This document shows, piece after piece, positions 42,701 to 53,905 of a stretch of 64,000 nucleotides of DNA. Every line of letters begins with the position of its first letter. Position 1 is the stretch's first letter. The position numbers and the translations under genes are program-made. Under the pieces are notes generated by a model. That model made no database searches. It worked only from the letters and a program-made list of their open reading frames with translations, and had not been told where the DNA came from. Source of the DNA: Telmatactis stephensoni (taxonomy: Eukaryota > Cnidaria > Anthozoa > Actiniaria > Isophelliidae); assembly GCA_029948255.1 (NCBI GenBank), contig JALIZF010001715.1:461501-525500 (forward strand). The letters run 5' to 3'.

Positions 42701-45528
42701 TCTTCAAGACCCGACAACTTTACGAGCCCGTTCACTTACCCGATAAAGTTTAGCGGTGTTTGCCCAAACGCACGTTAACAACACGCCAAAAACTGAATAC
42801 GGTTTGAATGAAAGTTAGAACTTCGTAAGCTTACCGTTAAAAACAGAGACAGACTTGTGGCGACAGACTTTCTAAACTTTCTATGAGATAGGTTTTGGAT
42901 AACCAGTCTAAAAAACAGTAAATATTAAGATGAATTTGTAAAGCCGGCGAACTCTGTTTTTAAGCCGTTGAAATATGTTGATCTCAGTAAGCTCCAAAAA
43001 CTTCAATGAAATTGAGTTTACCTCAGGCACGCTAAGCAGTTTTAAGTATGCTCGTTGATCTCTTTTTCGAAAAATCCTCAAATTTATCACCAGGAACATT
43101 TTTTCTTTCCAACTATGATGTATTGCCTATGATTTGTCTATATTTATTGCATAGAAGTTATTGCATAATGACGTGTTGCACGTCATAACAACGCGTCACG
43201 TGGTACAAACTGACCAATCAGAAAATCAGAATTTGTACAGTGTATGAAAATTGAATAATAATTTCGATTATTTCATAGGCGCAAGTTTACGGGTGCGCGC
43301 GCATTCCAGTAATTGTTGCTGTTAATTAACGGCCTGTCAAATTTATCAGGTCTTGCAAGAAACGAGCCACGCATGCACAAAGCTTTTAGCGAGCACAAGC
43401 CTGGAGCCACTATATATTAGTAAAGTATAAAACCTTTTTCATCGGATCAATTAATACGTAGTTTCTTTGTGCAGTTTCTATGGCATTTCTGCGACTTTTT
43501 GCTCGCTCCTTCACGGAGTGCCGGGTGGATGAACGTGAGAATCCGTCGGATCGACGTGGGTGGGTTGGTGGGTAGCCCCTATAATGGACTAGAATACTCT
43601 ACCCGAGAGGGGTCCTTTTTTGAAAATGCATGTAAAAGAGGTTTCTTTTCGTCAGAGGTATTAAAAGGGGTACCTTTTCGTCAGAGGTATTCAAAAGGGG
43701 TACCTTTTCGTCAGAGGTATTCAAAAGGGGTACTTTTTCGTCAGAGGTATTCAACAGGGGTACCTTTTCGTCAGAGGCATTCAAAAGGGGTACCTTTTTT
43801 TGTAAAATTTGGTATATTAAAGGGTAAAGGGTCGAAAAACCGGGCGGAGCATCCCCATGCAAAAGTTCGACTATTCCCCGCCGGTCTTAACGAGTTAGGG
43901 ATGGTAAAACAAGGTAATACTTTTTATCCATGTAAATCATAATGTTGTGCTGTTAGGCTCCTGGAACATCGACGACCACTCCCTGGCATCAAGACGAGTC
44001 GTACTGGCCAGACATGCCAGACAAGAGAGCATCTACTTGTTGGGTAATGACATTTGACTCGTAATACCTTGAGAGTATATATTAAGAGTATCTACTAATG
44101 ATGTAATATTTTGCATAATTAAGGTTGCCATTGACAACTCGACTGTGGATAATGGCTGTATGTGGTTTGTTCCTGGATCAAATAAGAAGCCTTTAAGAAA
44201 ACATCGCCCTGCAGCTGAAGGAGCACATGTTTTACAATGTGATTGTACTGAGGTTTGTGTTGACTGATAGTTTTTTACTGTCACCATGGTAACCACCAGA
44301 CCCGTGTTTTACTTCCTGAACGAAAGACAACACAGACAAATAGTCAACTGACAACCATAAAATAGATTGTTTTCCGTGGTGATAAGCGTTTTGTTAAAAA
44401 AACTACTTGAATAAAAATGAGTGAATTCAAAATTTGAGACGAGTTGAAACATGGTCTATCGATAGAGTACGAGGATCCATTCATTACCATGCAAAATGTG
44501 TTTTCTCAAATCCAAATGATGGAGATGGTTAAAATGATTATTTTCACATTTGAAATTGGAAGCAGATGAATTCATCCACTCAACCCTATTGTTTTCTTCT
44601 TCTTTTAAAGTTCAATTTCTCGGTAATGGTTCATTTGTAATGTATAATCTTAACGGAGTAGTTGTATATATTCACTGTTAAATTATTTCCACTAGTAGTG
44701 ATCACTAATGATATATTAGTTTTCACTTTTTTGACCGATTTTCGTCCAAGTAGCGCTTTAACATTTAACGCTTTGTTAAAGAAAGCATTTAAAAAATGAC
44801 CAATCCCTCCCCCTCATGGGGTCCTCTCCCCTTTACCGACAGATCATCGTGGAAAAAAGGAGCTGATGAATGACATCCAATACAGTACCCTATATTTCTC
44901 TGATGTTGACTCGGTCAATGAAGAGCCAGAGTGAAGCATTGATGGACTACCCTGCTGAACTCAGTTTTGGACTGCGTTAGTCTCTTTTCTTGGCCCACTG
45001 AAGTTTCCAAGCAACTGTCCAATCTTTAGCCACGGGTTTTTGTAGTATTTCTTACTCGGCCTCGCGAACAGGACCTTCTTTGTGATGGCAGTATTGTCAG
45101 CTCATCCAACTTGAATTCCCTTTTTAATATTGCCCCTTTTTTTCTTTGCAGGCTGAAGGTGTACCGCAACCTCTTACTGCTGGATCGTGTTCCTTTCACA
45201 CAGGTCGTACTCTACATTATACACGGGGTAATGCAACAAGCACTTTCCGTAGGGCCTACATCACTAATTATAGACCCGCTACCATGGTGGAATGGGAACG
45301 AGCACGTCAATTTTCACATGGAAAAGAGGTGAGATGATATAGGTGCCTGGGCTTCATAACTTGTAGCTGCTGGGATTCTAGTTGCCTGACGTCATAAATC
45401 GTTACAAACAAAAAGAATGATATCATTGATGACGTCAATCATGTTACAAATGCTTTTCTTTTCAGGGCGTTGATGAAACAAAACGAGATGACGTGAAAAT
45501 CATAAGAAGACATCAAAATCAGCCTTAG
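39770..45528 (+). CDS. phytanoyl-CoA dioxygenase family Fe(II)/2-oxoglutarate oxygenase, 9 exons
   Basis: Exons 39770-39886, 40732-40777, 40849-40917, 41928-42004, 42335-42421, 43957-44043, 44124-44252, 45152-45328 and 45466-45528 join in phase to 283 aa. All introns are GT-AG. The start M-S-D-K-T is the first ATG of the open exon. The iron site is visible: W-H143-x-D145 (in T-P-W-H-Q-D-E-S-Y-W) and the distal H226 in T-L-H-Y-T-R-G-N. R237 or R238 is the likely 2-oxoglutarate carboxylate ligand. The family block V-A-I-D-N-S-T-V-D-N-G-C-M-W-F-V-P-G-S follows the HxD exon. The catalytic set looks complete, so an active oxygenase is expected; the substrate is unknown, and no PTS1 peroxisomal ending is present (it ends N-Q-P). 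Poly(A) signal AATAAA at 45659-45664. The whole gene is interspersed with MITEs. Confidence 0.9.
39888..40281. mobile_element. candidate MITE beginning at the exon 1 donor of the dioxygenase gene
   Basis: The left tip TAAGGCCTTATTACA and right tip TGTACCAGAGCCTTA pair imperfectly, and TTGCAACT blocks lie near both ends. The inside is rich in TTGCAA/TTGCAG as in the 3407-3737 element. The T of the GT splice donor is the first base of the tip. Boundaries are tentative. Confidence 0.45.
40331..40475. mobile_element. 145-bp MITE with GAGTGCTTACAATATATCCG ends
   Basis: The left GAGTGCTTACAATATATCCG plus TGAAAA mirrors the right TTTTCACGGATATATTGCAA plus GCACTC. The inside has ATTGTACTA and TAGTACAAT. 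In the first intron of the dioxygenase gene. Confidence 0.85.
41061..41495. mobile_element. MITE with a second MITE (41172-41361) inside it
   Basis: The outer ends AAGTCCACAGTGTACACTCC plus AAGACTGCAAAGGATTTTG mirror 41457-41495. The inner element begins AATAGGCCACTTTCGATATA and ends TATATCGAAAGTGGGCTATT, with GAGGCTC[TC]GGGGA mirrored near its centre. The inner pair is complete, so it entered the outer one later. Confidence 0.83.
41625..41862. mobile_element. repeat family copy with GCACAAACATTCACCCTTTC end
   Basis: The left GCACAAACATT[CG]ACCC and right TTTGAAAGGGTCAGT are partial inverted ends. The internal block GAAGCTGAGACCGAAAT is shared with the copy at 46172-46443, which lies in the reverse order around ACGTCCACGC/GCGTGGACGT. 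Confidence 0.65.
42020..42145. repeat. degenerate 'TATAACGGACACCTCT' repeat
   Basis: CGGACACCTC recurs at 42027, 42048 (as AGGACACCTC) and 42123, with TCTATAACGGACAGG and CTCTATAAAACGGACACC. A short dispersed repeat in a dioxygenase-gene intron. Confidence 0.5.
42649..42720 (+). mobile_element. tRNA-like SINE head
   Basis: TTGGTTAGGGTGTGGCC resembles an A-box and GTTCGATCTTCAAGACC a B-box, 35 bp apart. The stems do not fold into a full cloverleaf, so it is a SINE or tRNA fossil. Confidence 0.4.
43470..43943 (+). repeat. repeat element with five 29-30 bp tandem units
   Basis: TTTTCGTCAGAGGTATTCAA plus AAGGGGTACC repeats, with GTCAGAGG at 43651, 43680, 43710, 43740 and 43770. A 157-residue frame through it is produced by the in-phase repeat (F-R-Q-R-Y-S-K-G-V-P) and is not supported as a gene. 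It lies just before the HxD exon of the dioxygenase gene. Confidence 0.7.
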
Positions 45529-45811
45529 ACCCTTTGGACTTATAATCGTATGCAGATACAAGCTTGCTTAGTCTTACAATAACACTGGACGGCAGACTTC
45601 CATATATATACTTTTGGGAATCGTTGGGAATTTTCAATTTTACTCATAAAAGGTCCCAATAAAACAAACAAACAGACAAGATATTCTGATAATATCATCC
45701 ATCAAGCGTTTTTTGAAAAATTCCATCAGTTTGGAGCCGTTGTTGTTTTGAGAACCAAAAATTGTAACAGTAAAGTATAGCAACTGTCCGTTAAACACGC
45801 GTAACGTTCAC

Positions 45812-46077
45812 CCTTCAAGGTACTTTCAAATACTGTGATTTTGAGCTGAACACCCTTCAAGGTAACGATTCTATTGTTTGTGAATCTAAGGGTGTAGCTG
45901 CAGGTGACTAGAAACATTATGCCAAGATTCTATTTGTTATTGATATCAATAACAAATAGAATCTTGGCATAATGTTTCTAGTCACCTGCAGCTACACCCT
46001 TAGATTCACAAACAATAGAATCGTTACCTTGAAGGGTGTTCAGCTCAAAATCACAGTATTTGAAAGTACCTTGAAGG
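45812..46077. repeat. perfect 266-bp palindrome without spacer
   Basis: The centre is TTGAT then ATCAA between 45944 and 45945, within TTGTTATTGATATCAATAAC. Every base I compared pairs over 133-bp arms, ending CCTTCAAGGTAC / GTACCTTGAAGG. The first mismatch is 45811 against 46078. It lies about 280 bp past the end of the dioxygenase gene. Confidence 0.93.
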
Positions 46078-46171
46078 TCAGCTGAGCTACTGTATCAAAG
46101 CAATTGAGACCAGGTGGAGACTTTATAGGCTCCATTCCGATTTTTAATATTTTGTTATATCACTAATATAG

Positions 46172-46443
46172 TTAATTGCACAAACATTGACCCTCTCAAA
46201 GCATAGAAGCTGAGACCGAAATAAACACTGGGATATTTGTTGATTAGATGATTTTATAGAAGAGCGTGGACGTGCACGTTTCAAACAGTGATCGAAACAA
46301 ATTCTTGGTATTTCTGACACAATTATGTAGCGAATTCACAATGCAGATAAAACATATGAATATCCATATATTACTAGTATACCCAGGACCCATTTCGGTC
46401 TCAGCTTCATTTTCAAAGGGCCAATGTTTGTGCAAATTGCTAT
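46172..46443. mobile_element. repeat family copy related to 41625-41862
   Basis: The left TTGCACAAACATTGACCCTC and right GGGCCAATGTTTGTGCAA are inverted ends. Inside are AGAAGCTGAGACCGAAAT and, mirrored, ATTTCGGTCTCAGCTTC. This copy is more complete than the one at 41625. Confidence 0.75.
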
Positions 46444-46534
46444 ATACAGCTACTGAAGAACATTCATGAAATGTTTAGACAAAAATCTCACCCCACCCCA
46501 ACCAGCATTCATTCTATCTTGACTTAATTTTGAC

Positions 46535-46825
46535 TTACTGCGGTTTTCGGTATTCTGCGAACTCTGACTTTCAAATGCCAACCGCTAATTTGCGTTTTTG
46601 CTTCTGTCAATCAAAAGTAAATATCACTAATACGAAGAACTTTTAATACCAAAATGATGATATAGCTAATATAGATCTAAAGAGTATATTTGGTCATTTG
46701 GTAGGATTTTAGGAACTTTTAGTATTGATTTTTCGATGTTTTGTTGAGATGGGCGGAAGCAAATAACCAAATTCCAACGGACTGTTTGAAGGTCAGAGTT
46801 CGCAGAATATCGAAAACCGCAGTAA
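46535..46825. mobile_element. 291-bp MITE with TTACTGCGGTTTTCG ends
   Basis: TTACTGCGGTTTTCGGTATT plus CTGCGAACTCTGACTTTCAAA is mirrored by TTTGAAGGTCAGAGTTCGCAG plus AATATCGAAAACCGCAGTAA, with two or three mismatches. Confidence 0.88.
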
Positions 46826-47907
46826 CCACCGTTCTACTATCAATCACTGACGAGTGAAAACCGTTGCTTGTGGCTCTCACTAACAAGTGGTTCGTAATTG
46901 ATTACTGTGTGTTGCTATGCAAGCTGCAGTTTATGATGTACTTTTACATATAATAATAATAATGAACATTTATATAGCGCCTATCCAAATATCACTGATA
47001 ACACGACCATTAATTAATAGTTTCCATAGTAACATCGAAATTCACCTCTCTCAGACATATATTATTATATCACCTTATATGAATAATGTAATAGTTGATC
47101 ACACCTTTTATATGTGAAGACTAATAAATAATTGCCCCGCCTCAATAATCGCCCACAAAAGAGTATACTTGGTTCTATTTCCCACAAAGCGTTCATTCTT
47201 GCGTCATTAAAAAACCGGCGTCTGCGTCTTGACGGTGAAACGCTGCCAGCACAACATTGTTAACCTAGACGAGAAAATCTCTTGGTCAACTCATTTATAA
47301 CCATGAAGTATTAACTGATTTTTGTCATGTAAGTATAGCAGTCATTTTCAAGTAGTGTGAGGATATGTAAAATTAGAAATAACCGCAAATCTCCGGCAAA
47401 CAATCTGCCAGAACTAGCACTAACTAATCGTGCGGGGATAGTTCTAGGAAATATAGTATTACTATTTTACAAGTCATTTCAAATATTCGTCCGTGCGAGT
47501 CAGCCTGTTAAATACTTATCCAGGCTTCCCGCATATATTTTAACTATTACTTACCGACCTTAGTGAATTTGATTGGTATTTTAATAAAATAACTTAGATT
47601 TTATTTCCCACAAGGAATTCAAAGGTTAACGTATGTATAATGTAATCAAATACAAAAGTGGTTTACAAGAGACACAAGCCAGGGCCATCTTATATACTAC
47701 AGCAGGCTGGTCGAGTGATCAACGCGTCGCAATCCAGAGGTCTTGGGGTCCTGCCTTGATCACCAACCAATACTAGAGGTGTTTCTCGGTCGCTTCTTGT
47801 TATTTGGCTTCTCAACTGTACTTGTAAATAACCAACTGGTTTGTGATTCAGTGGTTTGTAGTTGTGACTATTTGAGTGGAGTGTCCTGTAAATTAGCTGC
47901 GTAGCTG
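46826..47907. other. intergenic, possible SINE tail
   Basis: ATAATAATAATAATGAACAT followed by TTATATAGCGCC (46952-46981) resembles the tail of common marine SINE/LINE repeats. No gene seen. Confidence 0.35.
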
Positions 47908-48055
47908 GAGTGGTTTTCCTTCGCCCGTGCCAAGAATAGGCTATAACTAATAGTTAGTAGCAGACTCTAAAATTATTGTTTCTTTTGTTCTTTATCGACT
48001 GCTGTTATAAACTGAAATAATCATTTTTCTTTCACGGACGAAGGAAAATCACTCT
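47908..48055. mobile_element. MITE of the 'AGTGRTTTTCATT' family (copy 3)
   Basis: GGAGTGGTTTTCCTTCGCCC at the left mirrors CGAAGGAAAATCACTCT at the right. The core ATTGTTTCTTTTGTTCTTTA is typical. Confidence 0.75.
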
Positions 48056-48656
48056 ATACGCACTTCATCTGTAAATATAGGACTCCCGTTTACATTTTTG
48101 TATCGACTATAGTGAGAACATCCAAAAGGGAACATTTGTAAGGCCAAACCGGAACGTTTAAGGTCCATTTAACTGTGGTCTGAAGGGTCTCAGTGTGGTT
48201 AACCGTTAGTCGTAAAACGTCCAAAAATGTAGTTGTTAGGCGTAAAAACAGAACAAACTAACCGTTAGCCATAAAAAAGATAGAATAAAACTTTTTAGTG
48301 GCGATTTTCCATTTTAAAATTACCAAGAACAATTTTTTCGAGTCTTATTTGGTGGCTTGGTACCGATAACTAGAGCTGACGCTTGTGCTTTGCCGCCGAC
48401 AAGACGACCCACAAGACCTTACATGCGTTATTCAACAATGAAATTAATTTTCAACCTTAAAAACAAAAAGAAAACTAATTATTAAGCTTCCATTTAGCCG
48501 TATACTGTTAACCGTAGAAAAGCCATGACCCCATTGAGACTTTGCTACATAATACATCTCGTTTAGACTGGAATGCTTTAATTCGGTCAAACATTATGAA
48601 ACAATGCGTAATACATCTTAACCCTTGTTAAACCATTACCTAGGTCAAATATAACA

Positions 48657-49140
48657 CGGCTTAAAAACTAACCACACCCTATTTCCATTGTTTAATGTAG
48701 GTTTTGAATTTTGGGGGAAGACCCGGGACAGCTTTTGAATTTTGAATTCAAGACCTGCATTAGGTTCTTTAGTCATTAATACACACATTTGAGAGCTAGC
48801 TTTTACCTTCAATGCACATTTGAGATTTTAGACACACACTAGAAGTCAGAAAGTCTTAAAATTTAAGAAATTGACTATTCTAACCTTTAAAAAATCGTAA
48901 ATGATATCTTACGAATCGCCCCTACCGAGCATCAACGCTTAGCATCTTACGGTCCATTCACTGTAAATCGTTGAACATGACGGAATTTTAAGAAGCTTTA
49001 TCTCAACACAGCTATTGTTCGACGTTAATTTGATGCACATATAAATACTCGATATAATTTAAATCCGATGATTTGTGTTCTTATTTCCAGAATTTTTGCA
49101 TTGAAACAATAAAAATAGGGTTTGGTTAGTTTTTAAACCA
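48657..49140. mobile_element. 484-bp element with TTTAAAAACTAACCAAACCC ends
   Basis: GCTTAAAAACTAACCACACC plus CTATTTCCATTGTTTAA mirrors TTGAAACAATAAAAATAGGG plus TTTGGTTAGTTTTTAAACC. No coding frame inside. Confidence 0.72.
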
Positions 49141-49493
49141 CTTCAAACGCACGGGCTCGGGTTTGCATTGAAATTCAAGACTGAGGGCCTCGGTCTTGAA
49201 TTTCGCCCTAGCGTTTGAACCTATATTTAATACGGCTGATTCATCATCAAATTCTTGGGTTATGACACACACATTGCACTAACTGTAAAGACACAGTACG
49301 ATTTTTCAAGTCAATTAAGATATTCGGCAGTTATTTAAAGAAAAACAAAAAAATAAATACCCAGCTATGCCCTGGCTTGCACTCGATGTACTGTGAATGG
49401 AATCGAAAAAATAAAGAAATGGATAATGATGATGGATGATCATGATTATTGATGATGATATAATGCTAAAAAAATGGAAGACGAATAAGGAGA
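49141..49493. other. spacer before the compound microsatellite
   Basis: No exon seen. ATGATGAT-type short repeats occur at 49425-49462. Confidence 0.4.
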
Positions 49494-49995
49494 AGCCACT
49501 ACCACTACCACTACCACTACCCCCACCACCACCACTACCACTACCACTACCACTACCACTACCACTACCACTACCACTACCACTACCACTACCACTACCA
49601 CTACCACTACCACTACCACTACCACTACCACTACCACTACCACTACCACTACCACTACCACTACCACTACCACTACCACTACCACTACCACTACCACTAC
49701 CACTACCACTACCACTACCACTACCACTACCACTACCACTACCACTACCACTACCACTACCACTACCACTACCACATACCACTACCACTACCACTACCAC
49801 TACCACCTACCACTACCACTACCACTACCACTACCACTACCACTACCACTACCACTACCACTACCACTATCCCATATCACTACCACTACCACTACCCAAC
49901 TACCATCTACACCACTACCCATTAACCACTACCCTACTACACTACCTACTACCACTACCACTACCACTACCACTACCACTACTACTACTACTACA

Positions 49996-50045
<50 letters not shown>

Positions 50046-50097
50046 CACTACCACTACCACTACCACTACTACTACTACTACTACAACTACTACTACA

Positions 50098-50165
<68 letters not shown>

Positions 50166-50238
50166 CACTACCACTACTACCACTACTACTACTACTACCA
50201 CTACCACTACCACTACCACTACTACTACTACTACTACA

Positions 50239-50337
<99 letters not shown>

Positions 50338-50338
50338 A
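49494..50338. repeat. compound microsatellite (CCACTA)n, (CTA)n, (CTG)n
   Basis: About 280 bp of clean CCACTA hexamers comes first, then an irregular stretch (49772-49945). Alternating CCACTA and ACT trinucleotide blocks follow to 50308, and the array ends with about ten CTG units before TAGAGTGATT. All open frames through it (poly Pro-Leu, Ser-Gly, Val and others) are repeat artefacts. It abuts a MITE at its right edge. Confidence 0.97.
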
Positions 50339-50477
50339 GAGTGATTTTCACCGGACTGTGAAATAGTTACTAAGCTAATAGACACTAATAGACTCTGCAC
50401 CCATTGTTTTCTTTTGTTGCAATACAACTATTAGGCACTATTAAACACTGACTATTAGTAATTGTTTCACAGTCCGA
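50338..50477. mobile_element. MITE of the 'AGTGRTTTTCATT' family (copy 4)
   Basis: AGAGTGATTTTCACCGGACT plus GTGAAATAGTTAC mirrors TAATTGTTTCACAGTCCGAT, and the core CCATTGTTTTCTTTTGTTGC is present. Confidence 0.75.
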
Positions 50478-50739
50478 TGAAAAAAATAGTTATTAGACTA
50501 AGGCCTAGTTCAAACGTCGCATCTCACATGTGCCGAATTTAATGCAAATTAGTCAAATCTTTTGTTTCTTCTCATTATCATCTCATTTGCATTGAATTCA
50601 GCACATGTGAGATGCGACGTTTGAACTAGGCCTAATAGACACTGTTAGACCTTATTTCTATTGTTTTCTTTTGTTTTTATTACTGAACTATTACACTCTA
50701 GCTATTAATTTTTGTCGCGGGTTTTCTGAAATCACTCTA
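50478..50739. mobile_element. family copy 5, interrupted by another MITE
   Basis: AAAAAATAGTTATTAGACTA is followed by the inserted element 50502-50632, then AATAGACACTG, the core TATTGTTTTCTTTTGTTTTT and the tip TTTTCTGAAATCACTCT. Confidence 0.65.
50499..50635. mobile_element. 131-bp MITE with TAA target duplication, nested in another MITE
   Basis: Element 50502-50632 begins GGCCTAGTTCAAACGTCGCA and ends with its complement. The arms of about 45 bp also include TCTCACATGTGC. TAA lies on each side (50499-50501, 50633-50635). The insertion splits a member of the AGTGRTTTTCATT family. Confidence 0.88.
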
Positions 50740-51791
50740 CTACTATTTGTGAATACACAAACGAAGGTTTCACAAGTAAACCAAGAGTATAGTCTCATCA
50801 AAGAGCCAAGTTTATGTGAAAATAATGGACAATTTGTACATATGGAGATTATTGTCATTATACAAATACAGTAAAATCCTAGCTGTACATTTCATTCACA
50901 ACCACAATAAACAGATTATGATGACAGCTTTTCGCCCGTTTTTAAAAGATGAATAGATCCTCCGACGCAATTATTTGAGGATGGATTCAGTTTTGCGTTT
51001 GAAATTTTGGTGCCCTATATTCGGGATATTAAGGTCGTTCATCTCCTTATCTTACCAGTTGTTAACTAGCCTGATACCACGTTCTGGATTCAGCACTACA
51101 ATGTGAAAAGCAATGGTTTCTAGGTTGTTTTTTTTTCATTTCCCGATTATCTTATTCTATTTTTACTTTCTTTTTCTCAATTATATATTATGTACTTGCT
51201 GTGTTGTTTGTTATTGGTCTAGTTTCCATTTATTACTCATCCAAACAGTCGTATAAAGGTAGTAATTACCAGTCCACTTAAACGGCTGTTCTATTGTTGT
51301 GTGATGTTCATTAGATAAGGTCAAAAACCAAAGACTTCCCGCAAAGAATAAATTATTTCTTGCATATTTAAAACGACTCAACTCCGCCTTGATACTAAAG
51401 CTGGTTCAAAGAAGCTTTCAGCTGGAGGCAAAATCTTTCCTTGTTAGACAAGACATTGAGTAAGGTTAGTTGGTATTCTCACAGTATGGTAGAGTGGAAG
51501 ACATTGCTTGTTGCGTGCTTAGACGAAGATCATAAACTAGCACTAGTGGTGACAATTAGTTTGCATTCATATACTGTGTTTTTCTCACGTACTGCCTTCA
51601 GTGAATGGCGGTTTTCGCACTAGAAAACAAAGAGATTGTCGGATGATTTGTTCATCTTAGGTCATATTAGTGAAGTCGGGTTCAGCATACGATTTGTCCG
51701 TCAAGACGAAAAAGACGACAAAGTAAAATCATCCAAATAGACGTTCAAAATCAGACGACTTTTGCTTCTCAAAATGCGTCCGTCCCGTTTT
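50740..51791. other. intergenic, no gene seen
   Basis: AT-rich unique sequence. Open frames of 60-67 residues here show no protein family features. Confidence 0.4.
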
Positions 51792-51968
51792 TATACACTG
51801 TGAAGATTTGTTGGTCTGTATGAGACGAGTTGTTCATTTTCTGATGTGAAAATAGCCAGTTGTTGCATGAAAACAATATGGTTATCACAGTCAAATTATT
51901 TCATGTAAATTGATTATCAGAAAATGAACAACTCGTCTCATGCAGACCAACAAATCTTCATAGTGTAT
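51792..51968. mobile_element. 177-bp MITE with ~54 bp inverted arms
   Basis: TATACACTGTGAAGATTTGT plus TGGTCTGTATGAGACGAGTT is mirrored by AACTCGTCTCATGCAGACCA plus ACAAATCTTCATAGTGTATA, with two mismatches. Confidence 0.88.
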
Positions 51969-52013
51969 ATTACTGGCTATAGGGTCGTATATGAGACCAC
52001 GCGAATTTGAGCA

Positions 52014-53024
52014 TCAGGGATCAGTTGTATCAGTTTGGGATTCAGGACCAGTTAGAGGATCCTTCGATACTCTTAACTTGGACAAAACCTGCTGGGACTT
52101 TGATTTTCTTTTGTTTCTGACATCATTTTTACTAACAAACTCTATATTTTTAACCTCTGGTAAGCGAACACCAATTACGTACTGATCCTGAGTGTCTGTT
52201 TTAATGAAATCGGAAAGGCCCAAGAAGCCAACATTTTTTTGATGGGGGGGGGGGGGGGAGGGGAGGGGTTTGGTTTAGTGTGGACACCAATAGAGCAGGA
52301 GATAACCGAGTGTTTTCCTTGCTTTACGAGTGTTTTTCCGTCTCCCACATTCTTTATCGTGGGATAATCGCCCACTCTTTAATAAATAGCCCCGCCTGGA
52401 ATAGGCCTTTAGAAGAACGCCCATCCCTCCCCCTCACTTTCCTGTCTGGGAAAATATGAGATTTAAAGGGTTTAAAACTCCAAGAGCAAAACTCTTTATG
52501 AACCTTATTTCAGTTGCTTTTGATGCAAAAGTACCGGAACTAGCTCAGGTTTTTTACAAGCTTTATTGAACTCAATCTCGATATCAAGCTGACCAAGAGA
52601 GCATAGATTATTTGTGCTCTCTTGAGCTGACTTAACTGTAAAGGCATCTAACTGGGAGCCTTTTATTTGTAGGGGCTGTGGGAAAACATTAACACTCAAG
52701 TGTTTACCCGTTTTATAAGTGTTTACAGGGTGTGGCATGTCCCAGCTAGATTAGATAATTCTTTATTAATAAAACAAATAACTATTGGACAAGAAGAATG
52801 TTGTGTGTGTCTGCCTCCATAAAAATGAGATTTCCGTTCCATGGTTTAGTGAAAAATCGACCAATTTCAAGGTCCAGGGCACTTAATATTACTAGAATCA
52901 ATACAGGTACGAGCGACTGTTTCATGTGCTTTTGAATTTTGTGCGCGTGCGGGTCTCCATTCTCTGACATCAAACCAGAGGCGGATTCATGGGAGTCGTT
53001 GCGCACCGCTTCCTGAGACGACAT
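52014..53024 (-). CDS. possible unrecognised minus-strand gene, type II membrane protein-like
   Basis: Three minus-strand open stretches lie in order. 53024-52782 starts M-S-S-Q-E-A-V and has a hydrophobic segment (L-V-P-V-L-I-L-V-I-L-S-A-L) after about 34 hydrophilic residues, like a signal anchor. 52738-52505 contains P-L-Q-I-K-G-S-Q-L-D-A-F and may start after an acceptor TTTTCCCACAG. 52223-52014 contains Y-V-I-G-V-R-L-P-E-V-K-N-I-E-F-V and ends D-T-T-D-P-stop, with a possible acceptor CATTAAAACAG just before it. The residue composition looks coding, but I could not fit donors and phases, so they may be parts of one gene, separate, or chance. The G-run at 52243-52258 interrupts any continuous frame. 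Confidence 0.3.
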
Positions 53025-53905
53025 TGAACCCTTTTCCTCACGTTACTTTTCTAAAATATCGTCTGGATCCTTTGGACAGTTTCCAGGTTCTACTGACGTT
53101 GTACCCCCTCCTAAAGGGTGATCCTGTATCCGCCCTTGTAAAGCCCAGCCATTCAGCTGGATAAATTTAAAGCCGCATGTGTTTTTCCTTCGATCGTATT
53201 TCAACCTTGAAAGATAAAGCGGACTAGTAAAGACTTAACGGTAGTAAAAGACGCCTTATCCAAATTAGTTTGTACTTTGTCTGTTGGTCTCAAAAGGCGG
53301 AAGCGTTATAAAGCGTTACGCATCAACTAAGGTGTTATATTACAGTGAGAACACTGATCCATGCCGGTTATGTCTGGATATGAGGAAGGAAGTAGGAGGG
53401 TCGGCTTTTACGTCACCCTAAGGGTTAAAGGTGCGATAAATCATTTATGTTTGCAAGCATTTCCTTTCTTTGTTGCTTTTAATAGTAAAGACGTTTTTTG
53501 TCGTGACTCATCATATCAAATCAGATGAGTTTCACTAAGTACATTTCTTGTTTTCAAATTAGTCTCGGAACATTCTATTAAATCGGTTTGACATGTTAGT
53601 ACGCTTTCATCTAGAAACGTATTTTAAATGTTATTTGGCGGCATCCGGCCCCTTTTCCGGCACTCATTTTAAAGGGCATACTAGCCTCCCACCAAAGATA
53701 TCCATTTTCCAACAATTTTCAGACATATCTAATCAGGAAAAAGCGCTTTTTATTCCAAAGCAATGGTTACTCAGAATACATTTTTCACGGCGTCACAGTT
53801 GAGGTGTGATCACGGGATGTGATGTCATCAAGTTATCTCGTCAGTAAAGGCTACTTATACTGTTGTTATGTTGATATGTTGATAGAATTGTATTACAGAG
53901 AAGCC
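53025..53905. other. intergenic, no gene seen
   Basis: Unique sequence between two weak gene candidates on opposite strands. It could hold their promoters. No exon or inverted repeat recognised. Confidence 0.35.

Noticed and set aside
43469..43942. 157-residue open frame with V-P-F-R-Q-R-Y-S-K-G repeats
   Set aside because: Made by five in-phase 30-bp repeat units inside a dispersed repeat; no homologue recognised.
47700..47770. Another tRNA-like SINE head (GGTCGAGTGATCAACGCGTC)
   Set aside because: An A-box-like stretch is visible but no acceptable B-box follows.
49315..50427. Pro-Leu, Ser-Gly, Val or Ser-rich proteins
   Set aside because: All are translations of the CCACTA/CTA/CTG microsatellite.
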